Part shown: piece by piece, positions 1 to 7,493 of the stretch
How positions within the stretch are numbered: the stretch's first letter is position 1
Layout of the letters: each line of letters starts with the position of its first letter
NCBI RefSeq assembly: GCF_037478005.1
Contig: NZ_CP144164.1
Span: 806,001-870,000, forward strand
DNA: 64,000 bases
DNA from: Alteromonas sp. M12
GTDB lineage: Bacteria > Pseudomonadota > Gammaproteobacteria > Enterobacterales > Alteromonadaceae
Reading direction: 5' to 3'
Made by a program: the position numbers and the translations under genes
Notes under the pieces: model-generated
The model's database searches: none
The model's input: the letters and a program-made list of their open reading frames with translations, nothing else
What the model was told of the DNA's origin: nothing

Positions 1-185
1 ATGGTTTTTGTGAGGTCATATGGTTGCGGATCGCTTGTTATAATGATGTTGCCTTATTGTTACAAAGCAATATACTCAATGAAAACCAATATATCAACCA
101 ATTGTTAACAATTATATTACCAAACGCGCAATTGATTGTATTACCAATTCAATTACCAATTTATCGGAGATGTTATAAAGAATAT

Positions 186-244
186 AAAATGGACATCCAT
201 AACGAATATAAAATGGACATCCATAATATAAAATGGACATCCAT
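186..244 (+). repeat. Three tandem left-end motifs
   Basis: AATATAAAATGGACATCCAT is present three times in a row (181-200, 205-224, 225-244), with a 4-base interruption (AACG) between the first two copies. The same motif immediately precedes the transposase copy at 362-380. ATGGA and TCCAT can pair across a two-base loop. This is most simply the left end of the RAYT element repeated outward. Confidence 0.75.
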
Positions 245-495
245 GATTATTTGGTAATTTTTTCTAGATGTTCTAAGCTTACAGTTACTCAGCAACCATG
301 GATGGTTAGTTATGCCTCAGTCACGAAAATCTCAAATTAGTCTTATTGATACACCTTATAGATATAAAATGGACATCCATGATTATTTGGTAATTTTTTC
401 TAGATGTTCTAGGCTTACAGTCACTCAGCAACCATGGATGGTTAGTTATGCCTCAGTCACGAAAATCTCAAATTAGTCTTATTGATACGCCCTAT
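226..495 (+). repeat. 134-bp direct duplication of the transposon left end
   Basis: Positions 226-359 and 362-495 are nearly identical, offset by exactly 136 bp, with about four base differences. Each copy carries the end motif, the transposase leader and the first 16 codons of the transposase. The downstream copy continues into the intact gene; the upstream copy breaks off at about 359 and runs straight into the second copy. Confidence 0.85.
312..359 (+). pseudogene. Truncated transposase start (first 16 codons)
   Basis: ATG at 312 starts the same peptide as the intact transposase (MPQSRKSQISLIDTPY) and is then cut off. The 136-bp offset is not a multiple of three, so translation from here would enter the second copy out of frame and stop near 478. 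It is a by-product of the left-end duplication and not a functional gene. Confidence 0.7.
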
Positions 496-1428
496 TACCA
501 TTGCGTCTCCCGTTGTGTTCGTCGCTCGTTTTTGTGCGGTGAAGATGAATTTACGGGGCAAAGTTATGAACATAGGCGAGGCTGGGTCGAGCAACGTTTA
601 CTCAATTTGAGTGCTGTTTTTGCTATTGATGTGTGTGCTTATGCTGTCATGAGTAATCACACACATATTGTAGTCTGTGTTGATAAAGAAGCAGCCGATA
701 ACTGGTCGTTAAAAGAAGTGGCTTATCGTTGGCATCAATTACATAAAGGCACATTACTTACCCAACGATTTTTGCGTGACGAATCACTGAGTCAAAGTGA
801 GCAAATCACATTGAATGAAACGATTAATATTTATCGTCAACGTTTGTACGACATTAGTTGGTTCATGCGCAGTCTGAATGAATACATAGCCCGCGAGGCG
901 AATAAAGAAGATGACTGCACAGGTCGATTTTGGGAGGGACGGTTTAAATCTCAAGCATTATTAGATGAGTCGGCCGTGCTAGCTTGCATGGCCTACGTGG
1001 ATTTAAATCCAATTCGAGCCAAAATCGAAAAAACGCCAGAAACCTCAAAACACACCAGTATCCAAAAGCGTATCCAGGCCTGTATTAAAGGAGAGCAACC
1101 CAAAAACTTGATGGGGTTTGTGGGTAACCATAGACAAGGTATGCCTAGAGGCATTGCCTTCTCTCTCATAGATTACTGTAAATTAGTCGATTGCACAGGC
1201 AGAAGTATTCGAGAAGATAAGGCCGGTTACATCGAACACCAGCATAGCCCTATTTTAGAACGCCTTGGCCTTAATTCAGAGCAATGGATAACGCTTACCA
1301 CAGAGTTTGAACAGCACTTTCATACAGCGGTAGGCAGTGAGCATATGATGCAACAATTTAAACAACATACCGGCCATCAACGAATACGAGGGATAACAAA
1401 GGCCAAAGCATTATTACAACAAGCCTAA
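448..1428 (+). CDS. REP-associated tyrosine transposase (IS200-like, Y1 family)
   Basis: The 326-residue protein belongs to the IS200-like/RAYT transposase family (COG1943). These enzymes nick single-stranded DNA through an HUH-type metal site and a single catalytic tyrosine. The HxH pair is at residues 71-73 (SNHTHIVV). A tyrosine at about 146 lies in RSLNEYIAREAN, the usual place for the nucleophile, and the family block GRFWEGRFKSQALL follows at about 159-172, then AYVDLNPIRA. The gene looks intact. The start is ATG 448, the same peptide start as the truncated copy at 312. The protein is longer than classical IS200 TnpA (about 150 residues), as is common for RAYTs. Confidence 0.85.
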   Translation: MPQSRKSQISLIDTPYYHCVSRCVRRSFLCGEDEFTGQSYEHRRGWVEQRLLNLSAVFAIDVCAYAVMSNHTHIVVCVDKEAADNWSLKEVAYRWHQLHKGTLLTQRFLRDESLSQSEQITLNETINIYRQRLYDISWFMRSLNEYIAREANKEDDCTGRFWEGRFKSQALLDESAVLACMAYVDLNPIRAKIEKTPETSKHTSIQKRIQACIKGEQPKNLMGFVGNHRQGMPRGIAFSLIDYCKLVDCTGRSIREDKAGYIEHQHSPILERLGLNSEQWITLTTEFEQHFHTAVGSEHMMQQFKQHTGHQRIRGITKAKALLQQA

Positions 1429-1526
1429 ACAATTTAGCAGCCAAATTTGTTTTAATCCTCCTACTCGATGGACGATTCTTGCTGTCTGTAATATGAATTA
1501 AATCAGAGATATAGCTACATAAAGCC

Positions 1527-1800
1527 ACAACAATTCCAAACTTCCCCCCACTTTCTTATCAAAGCCCAAAAGCGCCATATTCACATCACTTTTTCGCTCT
1601 GAATTGGTTTGAGAATGCTTGTTTTTAAAATGGATGTCTATTTAATGACTACAACAATTCCAAACTTCCCCCCACTTTCTTATCAAAGCCCAAAAGTGCC
1701 ATATTCACATCACTTTTTCGCTCTGAATTGGTTTGAGAATGCTTGTTTTTAAAATGGATGTCTATTTAATGATTTTTAAAATGGATGTCTATTTAATGAC
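1527..1800 (+). repeat. Duplicated right end of the transposon
   Basis: Positions 1527-1648 and 1651-1772 are near-identical 122-bp copies with a 124-bp pitch, differing at about one base (AGCGCC versus AGTGCC). Each ends in the right-end motif AAAATGGATGTCTATTTAAT. A third, short copy of only the terminal part follows at 1773-1800. The arrangement mirrors the left end, with full-length then truncated copies. No gene is present between 1429 and 1869. Confidence 0.85.
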
Positions 1801-1869
1801 TATGAGAATGCTTGTCTTGGAAATAGGAACAGCGAGGTAATTAGTTGCTTATCAGAAGTTTACCCGGTT

Positions 1870-2229
1870 TCATTTCGCTGCTTGCTGCTCAGGTGTAAAT
1901 ATGGCGAGGAAATCTTCCGGTAATCTTGGCTTTGGTAATGCTAGAATATAAACTACGCGATCTTTAATTGCGCCTTCCGCATGAAGTGCACCCTTAGGCA
2001 CAATAATTTTGTCACCTGCGCTGACAATAGTTCTTTTGTTGGTTTCGGCATCGAAAAAATCTGTTTCCCCTTCCATTATATAAGCATGTACTTCATCTTT
2101 ATGCCAATGTACTGGTGGACCATCGGTGGCACCCGATACAAAGGTGGTCGGCCAGGTATTATTTTTTTCTATGTCTGCTAAAACTTCAGTCTTTGATGCG
2201 AAAAATTGCTTATGAAACTTTAATCCCAT
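1870..2229 (-). CDS. Small single-domain cupin protein
   Basis: The 119-residue protein is a stand-alone cupin beta barrel. Cupin motif 1 is clear at about residues 38-55 (PPVHWHKDEVHAYIMEG, giving the HxH, Glu and Gly), and motif 2 has the P-K-G and H of PKGALHAEG near 77-85. It has no signal peptide, so it is probably cytoplasmic. Family members bind a metal and range from dioxygenases to small-molecule binding proteins, and the substrate cannot be read from the sequence. It is divergent from the LysR regulator at 2343, which suggests that the regulator controls it. Confidence 0.8.
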   Translation of the reverse strand: MGLKFHKQFFASKTEVLADIEKNNTWPTTFVSGATDGPPVHWHKDEVHAYIMEGETDFFDAETNKRTIVSAGDKIIVPKGALHAEGAIKDRVVYILALPKPRLPEDFLAIFTPEQQAAK

Positions 2230-2287
2230 TTGAAATACTCCATTTTCTTAGTTTTGATTTACTTTCAATTACAAAGGTTACAGTTAG

Positions 2288-2315
2288 TTACTTGCGCAGT
2301 AAACAGGTATATAAT
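2288..2315 (+). promoter_or_regulatory. Candidate sigma-70 promoter for the LysR gene
   Basis: A consensus -10 box TATAAT lies at 2310-2315, with TTACTT at 2288-2293 as a plausible -35 and a 16-base spacer. It is 28 bases upstream of the regulator's start. The intergenic region 2230-2342 also has to hold the promoter of the divergent cupin gene; no unambiguous LysR box was identified. Confidence 0.4.
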
Positions 2316-2342
2316 CATTACATTCATGTATGAGGTGCACGA

Positions 2343-3245
2343 ATGGATTTGAACAATATCCAACTATTTGTTGAAGTAATGAAACGAAAGAGTTTTGCTG
2401 AAGTAGCAAGAGTCCAAAATATTGATCCCTCTTCAGTATCGCGAGCTATTCGAAAATTAGAGGCTACATTAGGTTTCCGACTGTTCCAAAGGACCACTCG
2501 TAAGTTATCGGCAACAGAAGCTGGTAAATCATACTTTACTCAAGTCGAAGGTTTGGTTGGTACATTAATACAGGCAGGAGAGCGGGCTTTAGAACTTTCG
2601 AATGAGCCCATCGGCAAGCTCAGAGTGGCGGCTTGTACTTCTTTTGGACAAAAAAAGTTGGTTCCCTTACTACCTATAATGAGGAAAAAATATCCCAAAC
2701 TGGTAATTGAGCTAGTGTTGTCAGACAACCAAATAGATATTGTTGAACAACAAATTGATGCCGCGATTCGCTTTGGAAAAAAACCTACTGATGATTTTAT
2801 TTGTAAAGTATTAGCACCCAGAAAGTTTTTTGTTTGTGCTAGTCCAGCTTTTATTAAATCTAACACGATTACCGAAAATCCTTTTTGTTTAAGTGAATTA
2901 GAATGTCTAAGGTTTTCAATTCCTGGATATCGAGAAGCTTGGAAATTTCGTCAACCTAATCAAAAAGAGTTAGTCGTTCCAGTCGCTGGGCATTTGCTGA
3001 TCTCTCATGGCATGACTATGACTGCAAGTGCAGTTGCAGGCCTTGGAGTGGCGTTACTTCCTGATTGGTTATGTCGAGACGAATTGGCAAATGGTAGTTT
3101 GGTGAACTTATTCCCCGATTATGAATGTGCCGCCGCAGATTTTGATACCTCTGCATGGCTAGTTTATCCAAGCAGAGATTACATGCCATTAAAACTCAGT
3201 GCATTTATCGATTGTCTGAAAAATGAGATCCCTGAATTTGCCTAA
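2343..3245 (+). CDS. LysR-family transcriptional regulator
   Basis: The 300-residue length is typical of the LysR family. The N-terminal winged helix-turn-helix spans residues 1-60 (MDLNNIQLFVEVMKRKSFAE, then DPSSVSRAIRKLEATLGFRL and FQRTTRKLSATEAG). The rest is the periplasmic-binding-like effector domain, with the usual GVALLPDWL stretch near residue 240. A GAGGTG ribosome site sits just ahead of ATG 2343. It is divergent from the cupin gene at 1870-2229, the classical arrangement for a LysR regulator and its target. The effector is unknown. The protein resembles the CrgA/YafC-like subgroup, but this is a loose impression. Confidence 0.88.
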   Translation: MDLNNIQLFVEVMKRKSFAEVARVQNIDPSSVSRAIRKLEATLGFRLFQRTTRKLSATEAGKSYFTQVEGLVGTLIQAGERALELSNEPIGKLRVAACTSFGQKKLVPLLPIMRKKYPKLVIELVLSDNQIDIVEQQIDAAIRFGKKPTDDFICKVLAPRKFFVCASPAFIKSNTITENPFCLSELECLRFSIPGYREAWKFRQPNQKELVVPVAGHLLISHGMTMTASAVAGLGVALLPDWLCRDELANGSLVNLFPDYECAAADFDTSAWLVYPSRDYMPLKLSAFIDCLKNEIPEFA

Positions 3246-3333
3246 ATAAGGCTATTAACAACAGGTTAAAGTCAGGGGGAATGTGGCGTAAATACCGAAG
3301 AGGAAGAGCAATATTCGATTGGATATAAACTAC

Positions 3334-3361
3334 AACCCCAGACGATAGCATCGCTGGGGTT
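3334..3361. terminator. Hairpin between convergent genes
   Basis: AACCCCAG (3334-3341) pairs with CTGGGGTT (3354-3361), extended inside by CGAT/ATCG with one bulged base. It lies between the end of the LysR gene (3245) and the end of the convergent CotH gene (3388). The T-tract is weak on both strands, so termination efficiency is uncertain. Confidence 0.5.
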
Positions 3362-3387
3362 ATGTTGATAAAACAATAGGTTAGTGT

Positions 3388-4884
3388 TTATTGTGCATCC
3401 AAATATGTTTCAACCGCTTCAGCTCGATTTTCTGCGTGTTGATTCAGTTGTTGAATCGCATTGTAAAAGTCATTGCTACTTTCTAGATAGGAGTAGCCCG
3501 ATAATTCAGTTGTTGCATAAGGTTCAATAAGCGCTGAATAACTGTCGTAAGTGGCTTGGATGCTGCTGGTATCAAACGCGTCGCCTATTGCTTCCAATAG
3601 GTAATCGTTATAGCGAGTCCTGTAAACATCGTCTGCATATAGTTTAGCAATTAACGGCCAGCTATTAGAATCAAGGTCTGAGAAATCGAGGTTCAATGCT
3701 CCGCCTTGATTTCCTTCTTGCAGTGCTTCGTTATTATCCCAAGGAATCCATGTTAGCTTCGATGTTTCGGGGTCGTTATACAGATAGTAATTATGGGGCA
3801 TTCTGCCATACGTATCCCAATTTTGGATAATACCATTGACGGCTAAGTACTTTAAGAATCCATCAACGTCGAAAACAGCCTCAAGATTTTCTCTCCATGT
3901 TGCCGGAGCAGTGGTTGCTGTATCATCATGCAGTGCCGCAAACAAGGCGAGTATATCAGACCAATCTTCATCATCTTCGTTGGTCTTTTTCTCAAAGTTC
4001 TCTTCACTAAAAGAACCCTCAACAAAGCTTGCCCCGTCGTCTTCTGGTTTATATAAATTGCCATCATCGCTAGCAAATTGTGTATCGATAAGTGTATCGT
4101 CAACCTCTTCTACTAAGGTGTAAAGACCAAAATATTCTGGACCATTGCCATGATCGACATAGAGTGTATAAAACGCAGTATTAGACACCGCTAAGCCAGC
4201 TTTTTTGAATACGTCAGATGCCACTTTTTCACGTAAAAGTGATTCGTCGTTATAGTTGTTTTTCAAGCTGAGCTTTTTGAAGCCGTAAAAACGTTGATTA
4301 TCAATTTGCGGATAATCGTCTTCAAATTCATCGAAATCTAATTTGAAAGATAGTTTTAGAATACCCGCCTGCCAGCTGCTTTGTAGCGAAGAGTTGCCTT
4401 TGAATCGAATACCTACTCGATACCATTGAGTCCCTTGGTAATAAACGTCAGCGGGAACAAATATTGGGTTCTCATCTGTATCAATTAGACCGTTGCTTGA
4501 TGAGCGTTGACCAAATTCGCCATAGGTTGCCGTCATATCATCAAGCATGCTTTGCCAACGCTCTTCAGTGACTACAAAATCAAAACGTTTAACTTGGTTA
4601 TCTTCAAAAACTTCGTCGAAATTAGGATCAACATTCTTACTATGTGTTTCTTCTGTCCAGTCAGTGACTTCAAAATCTGTATCCGTAATGTCAGTTGATG
4701 TTTCTTCGGTATCATCTTCAACGACTTCTTCAACCACTTCATCAGTTACCTGATCATCTGTAGCTGTATTGCTGCCTCCACAGGCAACTAACCAAAGCAC
4801 TGATCCGAAGATGATGATAATAAGATTTAGTCTTACAATATATTTCAATGAGTTAGCAAAGCTTAAATGAGATTGTTTCAACAT
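3388..4884 (-). CDS. CotH-kinase family lipoprotein
   Basis: The 498-residue protein has an N-terminal hydrophobic segment and lipobox LVAC-G, so it is predicted to be a lipoprotein. A very acidic, threonine-rich linker follows (about residues 40-75). The rest resembles the CotH kinase domain (PF08757): the substrate region RFKGNSSLQSSW, then LREKVASDVFKKAGL, FGLYTLVEEVD and GNLYKPE, and the C-terminal block around HNYYLYN and WIPWDNNEAL. Spore CotH phosphorylates coat proteins in Bacillus; in Gram-negative marine bacteria such proteins are extracytoplasmic and their targets are unknown. The gene stands alone and is convergent with the LysR gene. Confidence 0.8.
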   Translation of the reverse strand: MLKQSHLSFANSLKYIVRLNLIIIIFGSVLWLVACGGSNTATDDQVTDEVVEEVVEDDTEETSTDITDTDFEVTDWTEETHSKNVDPNFDEVFEDNQVKRFDFVVTEERWQSMLDDMTATYGEFGQRSSSNGLIDTDENPIFVPADVYYQGTQWYRVGIRFKGNSSLQSSWQAGILKLSFKLDFDEFEDDYPQIDNQRFYGFKKLSLKNNYNDESLLREKVASDVFKKAGLAVSNTAFYTLYVDHGNGPEYFGLYTLVEEVDDTLIDTQFASDDGNLYKPEDDGASFVEGSFSEENFEKKTNEDDEDWSDILALFAALHDDTATTAPATWRENLEAVFDVDGFLKYLAVNGIIQNWDTYGRMPHNYYLYNDPETSKLTWIPWDNNEALQEGNQGGALNLDFSDLDSNSWPLIAKLYADDVYRTRYNDYLLEAIGDAFDTSSIQATYDSYSALIEPYATTELSGYSYLESSNDFYNAIQQLNQHAENRAEAVETYLDAQ

Positions 4885-5247
4885 TGATAGTCCTTTAGCT
4901 GTCTAAGCATCATCTTCAAATACTTTAAGATTGAATTAAGATGCTTTCTTTATTCAGATAGTAAAGGTACAAAACAAAAGTGCAGAAACTGTGCAATATA
5001 AGTGAAAACAATAAGGAAGCTGTGCGGGCTTAAGGATGTTGATAATTAATACTGCTTGACGCTGCATAAAAATATTAAACCCTCTGGCTCTGCTCAATCC
5101 CGCCAATGATGACAGCTAAAAAAGCGGCTTGAATGACAATAGGGGAGGTAGTCGTTGGACTTTCAGACCCTACAAGGTACTCTAGCATGCAAATAAAACG
5201 GGGTCGCAAAGCCGGATAATACGTCCACTATTAGTCAGAGAAAACCT
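4885..5247. other. Intergenic region, no gene seen
   Basis: This 363-bp gap lies between the divergent starts of the CotH-like lipoprotein and marC. It must hold both promoters. No convincing open frame, RNA gene or strong palindrome was seen. Confidence 0.5.
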
Positions 5248-5868
5248 ATGAATGACTTGTACACACAACTGCTAACTGTATTTATGGGCTTTTTCGCCAT
5301 CATGAATCCGATAGCTAACACAGCTGCCTTCGCTGGGTTGGCGGGCAATAAAAGTAATTCGGAACAATTTCGCATTGCGGCCAGAGCACTTATTATTACC
5401 TTTGTTGTAATTCTATTATTTTCGTTGCTCGGCAAGATGATTTTTCATTTGTTCGGCATTACCCTTCCTGCATTGCGGATAACGGGCGGTACTCTGGTGT
5501 TCGTGATTGGTTATCATATGCTCAATGGATCTGGTTCTAATCTGCATTCTGCTGAAAATAATGATACCTCTGATATTGCTGTCTCACCCTTAGCTGTTCC
5601 TCTCCTCGCTGGCCCAGGAACCATTGCGACCGCAATGAATTATTCTGCCTCTGGTGGGACAATGGGAATCGTGATTACGGTTTCTGTATTTGCAGTTATG
5701 TGTCTTATAACATTCCTATGCTTTGTTTTTAGTTCTAGGATTCTGGCTATTATAGGTCAAGGCGCTCTTGGTATTGTCACCCGATTAATGGGACTGATTT
5801 TAGCCGTTATCGGTGTACAAATGATAATTGCGGGGGTAACAGGGGCTTTCAATATTCCAATCGGCTAA
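5248..5868 (+). CDS. MarC-family inner-membrane protein
   Basis: The 206-residue polytopic membrane protein has about six hydrophobic segments. Family signatures (MarC/UPF0056) are FAIMNPIANTAAF near the N-terminus, LPALRITGG at about 73-81 and SPLAVPLLAGPGTI at about 113-126. MarC was once thought to be linked to multiple antibiotic resistance, but that link was not upheld and its substrate is unknown. It is monocistronic here. The ribosome site ahead of ATG 5248 is weak (AGAGAAAA). Confidence 0.85.
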   Translation: MNDLYTQLLTVFMGFFAIMNPIANTAAFAGLAGNKSNSEQFRIAARALIITFVVILLFSLLGKMIFHLFGITLPALRITGGTLVFVIGYHMLNGSGSNLHSAENNDTSDIAVSPLAVPLLAGPGTIATAMNYSASGGTMGIVITVSVFAVMCLITFLCFVFSSRILAIIGQGALGIVTRLMGLILAVIGVQMIIAGVTGAFNIPIG

Positions 5869-6592
5869 GAGCAACATTTATTGTCTAATTTTGATAATGA
5901 CTATCAATTTCCGAGCCTCAACTAGCAAGTATTCAATTGTTAATAATTTATAACAATCTTGTGGGCTACAAATTTAGCGATATTTGGTTGTCAAAAAGAA
6001 GCTGAAATTAACGATTTTTCTTCCCACTAATTGTACTGATTAGACACTGATCTATATTCAATTTTCACTTTGTTTTAGCTGCTTTATTGCTATTTTTTTA
6101 ACATTTCACCATTTATATAGAACTGCGAAATCCGGGTTTTTTGTCACTTTTCGATTTGCTAATTTAATTACCAAGTTGGTCCTTCAACGTTTTAGATTTA
6201 TTGGGCCAAACAAAATTTTGGAGTATCAAAAAGAGCTTTAATTGAATGAATTTTCGGTGAATATTTCTATCCTGCAATACGAATCAATGGGCGCTAGAAG
6301 TAACTTCCTATTAATGAACCATTTAAAGCACTTGTTCGAAATTTTTCTCTTCATACTCCGTGCAAATAGCTTTTGTATAGCGGCCTCTACTAACTATCCC
6401 GCTTTTTAAATATAAGACGTAGAGCACTCTGGATTATTGATATAATGATATTGCTTTAGGTTTTTGGTTGTGTAGTATGAATTTGATTATCGAGCAATGA
6501 TGATTGCCATATTCTAATAATTGGCTGTGTCTGAAATGCATTTAGCTAGCATCTTTAAAAATACAAACAAAAATTATAAAAGGTACAAAATA
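5869..6592. other. Long AT-rich intergenic region
   Basis: About 720 bp lie between marC and the CpeT-like gene. Short frames such as one of about 31 codons starting near 6314 have no recognisable features. I see no tRNA, no clear riboswitch and no strong terminator. The length would allow a small RNA or a distant regulatory region, but nothing in the sequence positively shows one. Confidence 0.4.
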
Positions 6593-7291
6593 ATGAAAAT
6601 AGTAAAAAGCTTGCTCATGACTTTAGTGGTTGCGGCTGGAATGTCTTTCTCTGTTCAGGCCGCTGGCTTTGAAAATGACGCAATGCTAAAGAAATTTGTC
6701 GAATGGCATTTAGGATTTACAACTAATATCGCGCAAAGGGACAAAGATCTAGCCGCTAAGGTCGAACCTCGTTGGGGATTAAGTGAATTGCGCTTTCAAC
6801 GTATTTGGCATGAACGTACGGACGGCTATTGGATTTATTATGAAACTAGCCAACCTGACGTAAGACCGGATAGAAATCAAATCTGGCGACTGTATCGCAA
6901 TGACTTTGGTAACCTTAAAGTCGATTTATACTCTTTCAAAAACATAGATGAAGGATTAACTTTGTGGGGAAAAGGCGACAATCCAAAGGCTTTTGAAAAT
7001 ATTAAAATGAGCGGTTTATCAACAGTACCTGGCTGCAACGCTACCTATCATTGGATTCCAGAGTTTGAACGTTTTTCTGGCGTCAATACTCACGGAGAAT
7101 GCTTCACTATCGGTAAGTCATATTTACTCCAACATGTGGAAATTTCTAAAACAGCAGACGGAACCTTAGTGCGCAACGATTGGCATTCATTTTATGACGA
7201 AAATGGTGTGGCTAAGCGTGGCGCTAAGTTTAAAAGAGGCGATCAAGGACCTACCACGCATGTGTACACAGAAACATATGACCTTAACTAA
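6593..7291 (+). CDS. Exported CpeT/CpcT-like (DUF1001) protein
   Basis: The 232-residue protein begins with a signal peptide (MKIVKSLLMTLVV then SVQA|AG). The body resembles the CpeT/CpcT family: a pattern of QIWRLYRN, then LYSFKN, LSTVPGCNATYHW and a distal FSGVNTHGECF, matching the conserved Pro-Gly-Cys and later Cys of that fold. In cyanobacteria CpcT is a phycobilin lyase; heterotrophic bacteria carry exported relatives of unknown role. ATG 6593 is chosen because it starts the signal peptide and has AAAGG ten bases upstream; a TTG at 6521 in the same frame would add 24 unlikely residues. Two hairpins follow the gene. Confidence 0.65.
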   Translation: MKIVKSLLMTLVVAAGMSFSVQAAGFENDAMLKKFVEWHLGFTTNIAQRDKDLAAKVEPRWGLSELRFQRIWHERTDGYWIYYETSQPDVRPDRNQIWRLYRNDFGNLKVDLYSFKNIDEGLTLWGKGDNPKAFENIKMSGLSTVPGCNATYHWIPEFERFSGVNTHGECFTIGKSYLLQHVEISKTADGTLVRNDWHSFYDENGVAKRGAKFKRGDQGPTTHVYTETYDLN

Positions 7292-7322
7292 TCGTACCCA
7301 GTAAAAATAACTTCTTTACTCA

Positions 7323-7354
7323 AAGCAGTCTGAAATATAAAAGACTGCTTTTCC
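7323..7354 (+). terminator. Rho-independent terminator after the CpeT-like gene
   Basis: AAGCAGTCT (7323-7331) pairs with AGACTGCTT (7342-7350) and is followed by a short T-run. It is 32 bases past the stop codon. Confidence 0.75.
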
Positions 7355-7356
7355 CT

Positions 7357-7381
7357 AAATGCGTTAATTTTTAACGCATTT
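7357..7381. terminator. Second hairpin, possibly bidirectional
   Basis: AAATGCGTTAA (7357-7367) pairs perfectly with TTAACGCATTT (7371-7381) across a three-base loop. It sits between the CpeT-like gene and the convergent GGDEF gene and could serve either. Confidence 0.55.
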
Positions 7382-7493
7382 TGTGCCCTGCTAATCCAAT
7401 GTTGACTATCACTACCGGACTCAGTTTACAGTGATTTGAAAAACCTGATTTCAGCATATGTATTGTTACTGACTGATCACAACTTATTGATAG

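Larger units (their letters stand above)
186..1800 (+). mobile_element. RAYT/IS200-like element with duplicated ends
   Basis: The element holds one transposase gene (448-1428) between short end motifs. The left motif AAAATGGACATCCAT occurs at 186-200, 210-224, 230-244 and 366-380. The right motif AAAATGGATGTCTATTTAAT occurs at 1627-1646, 1751-1770 and 1778-1797. Both contain an imperfect hairpin (ATGGA..TCCAT on the left), as expected of IS200/IS605-type single-strand transposons with subterminal hairpins instead of terminal inverted repeats. Outer limits are uncertain because both ends are present in several copies. No target duplication is expected for this family and none was seen. Confidence 0.6.

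Noticed and set aside
24..257. Small gene at the left edge
   Set aside because: The translated peptide ends in copies of the transposon end repeat and the region is low-complexity AT-rich DNA without a ribosome site.
448..1428. This transposase as the mover of the 38.4-kb REP array
   Set aside because: Its own end motifs (ATGGACATCCAT hairpins) lack the GTAG-headed palindromes of the array, so a different RAYT elsewhere is more likely.
186..1800. Composite transposon or integron at the left edge
   Set aside because: Only one transposase and no cargo gene are present; the repeats are duplicated ends of a single element.
6314..6409. Short frame of about 31 codons in the marC-CpeT gap
   Set aside because: There is no ribosome site, no recognisable product and no supporting context.
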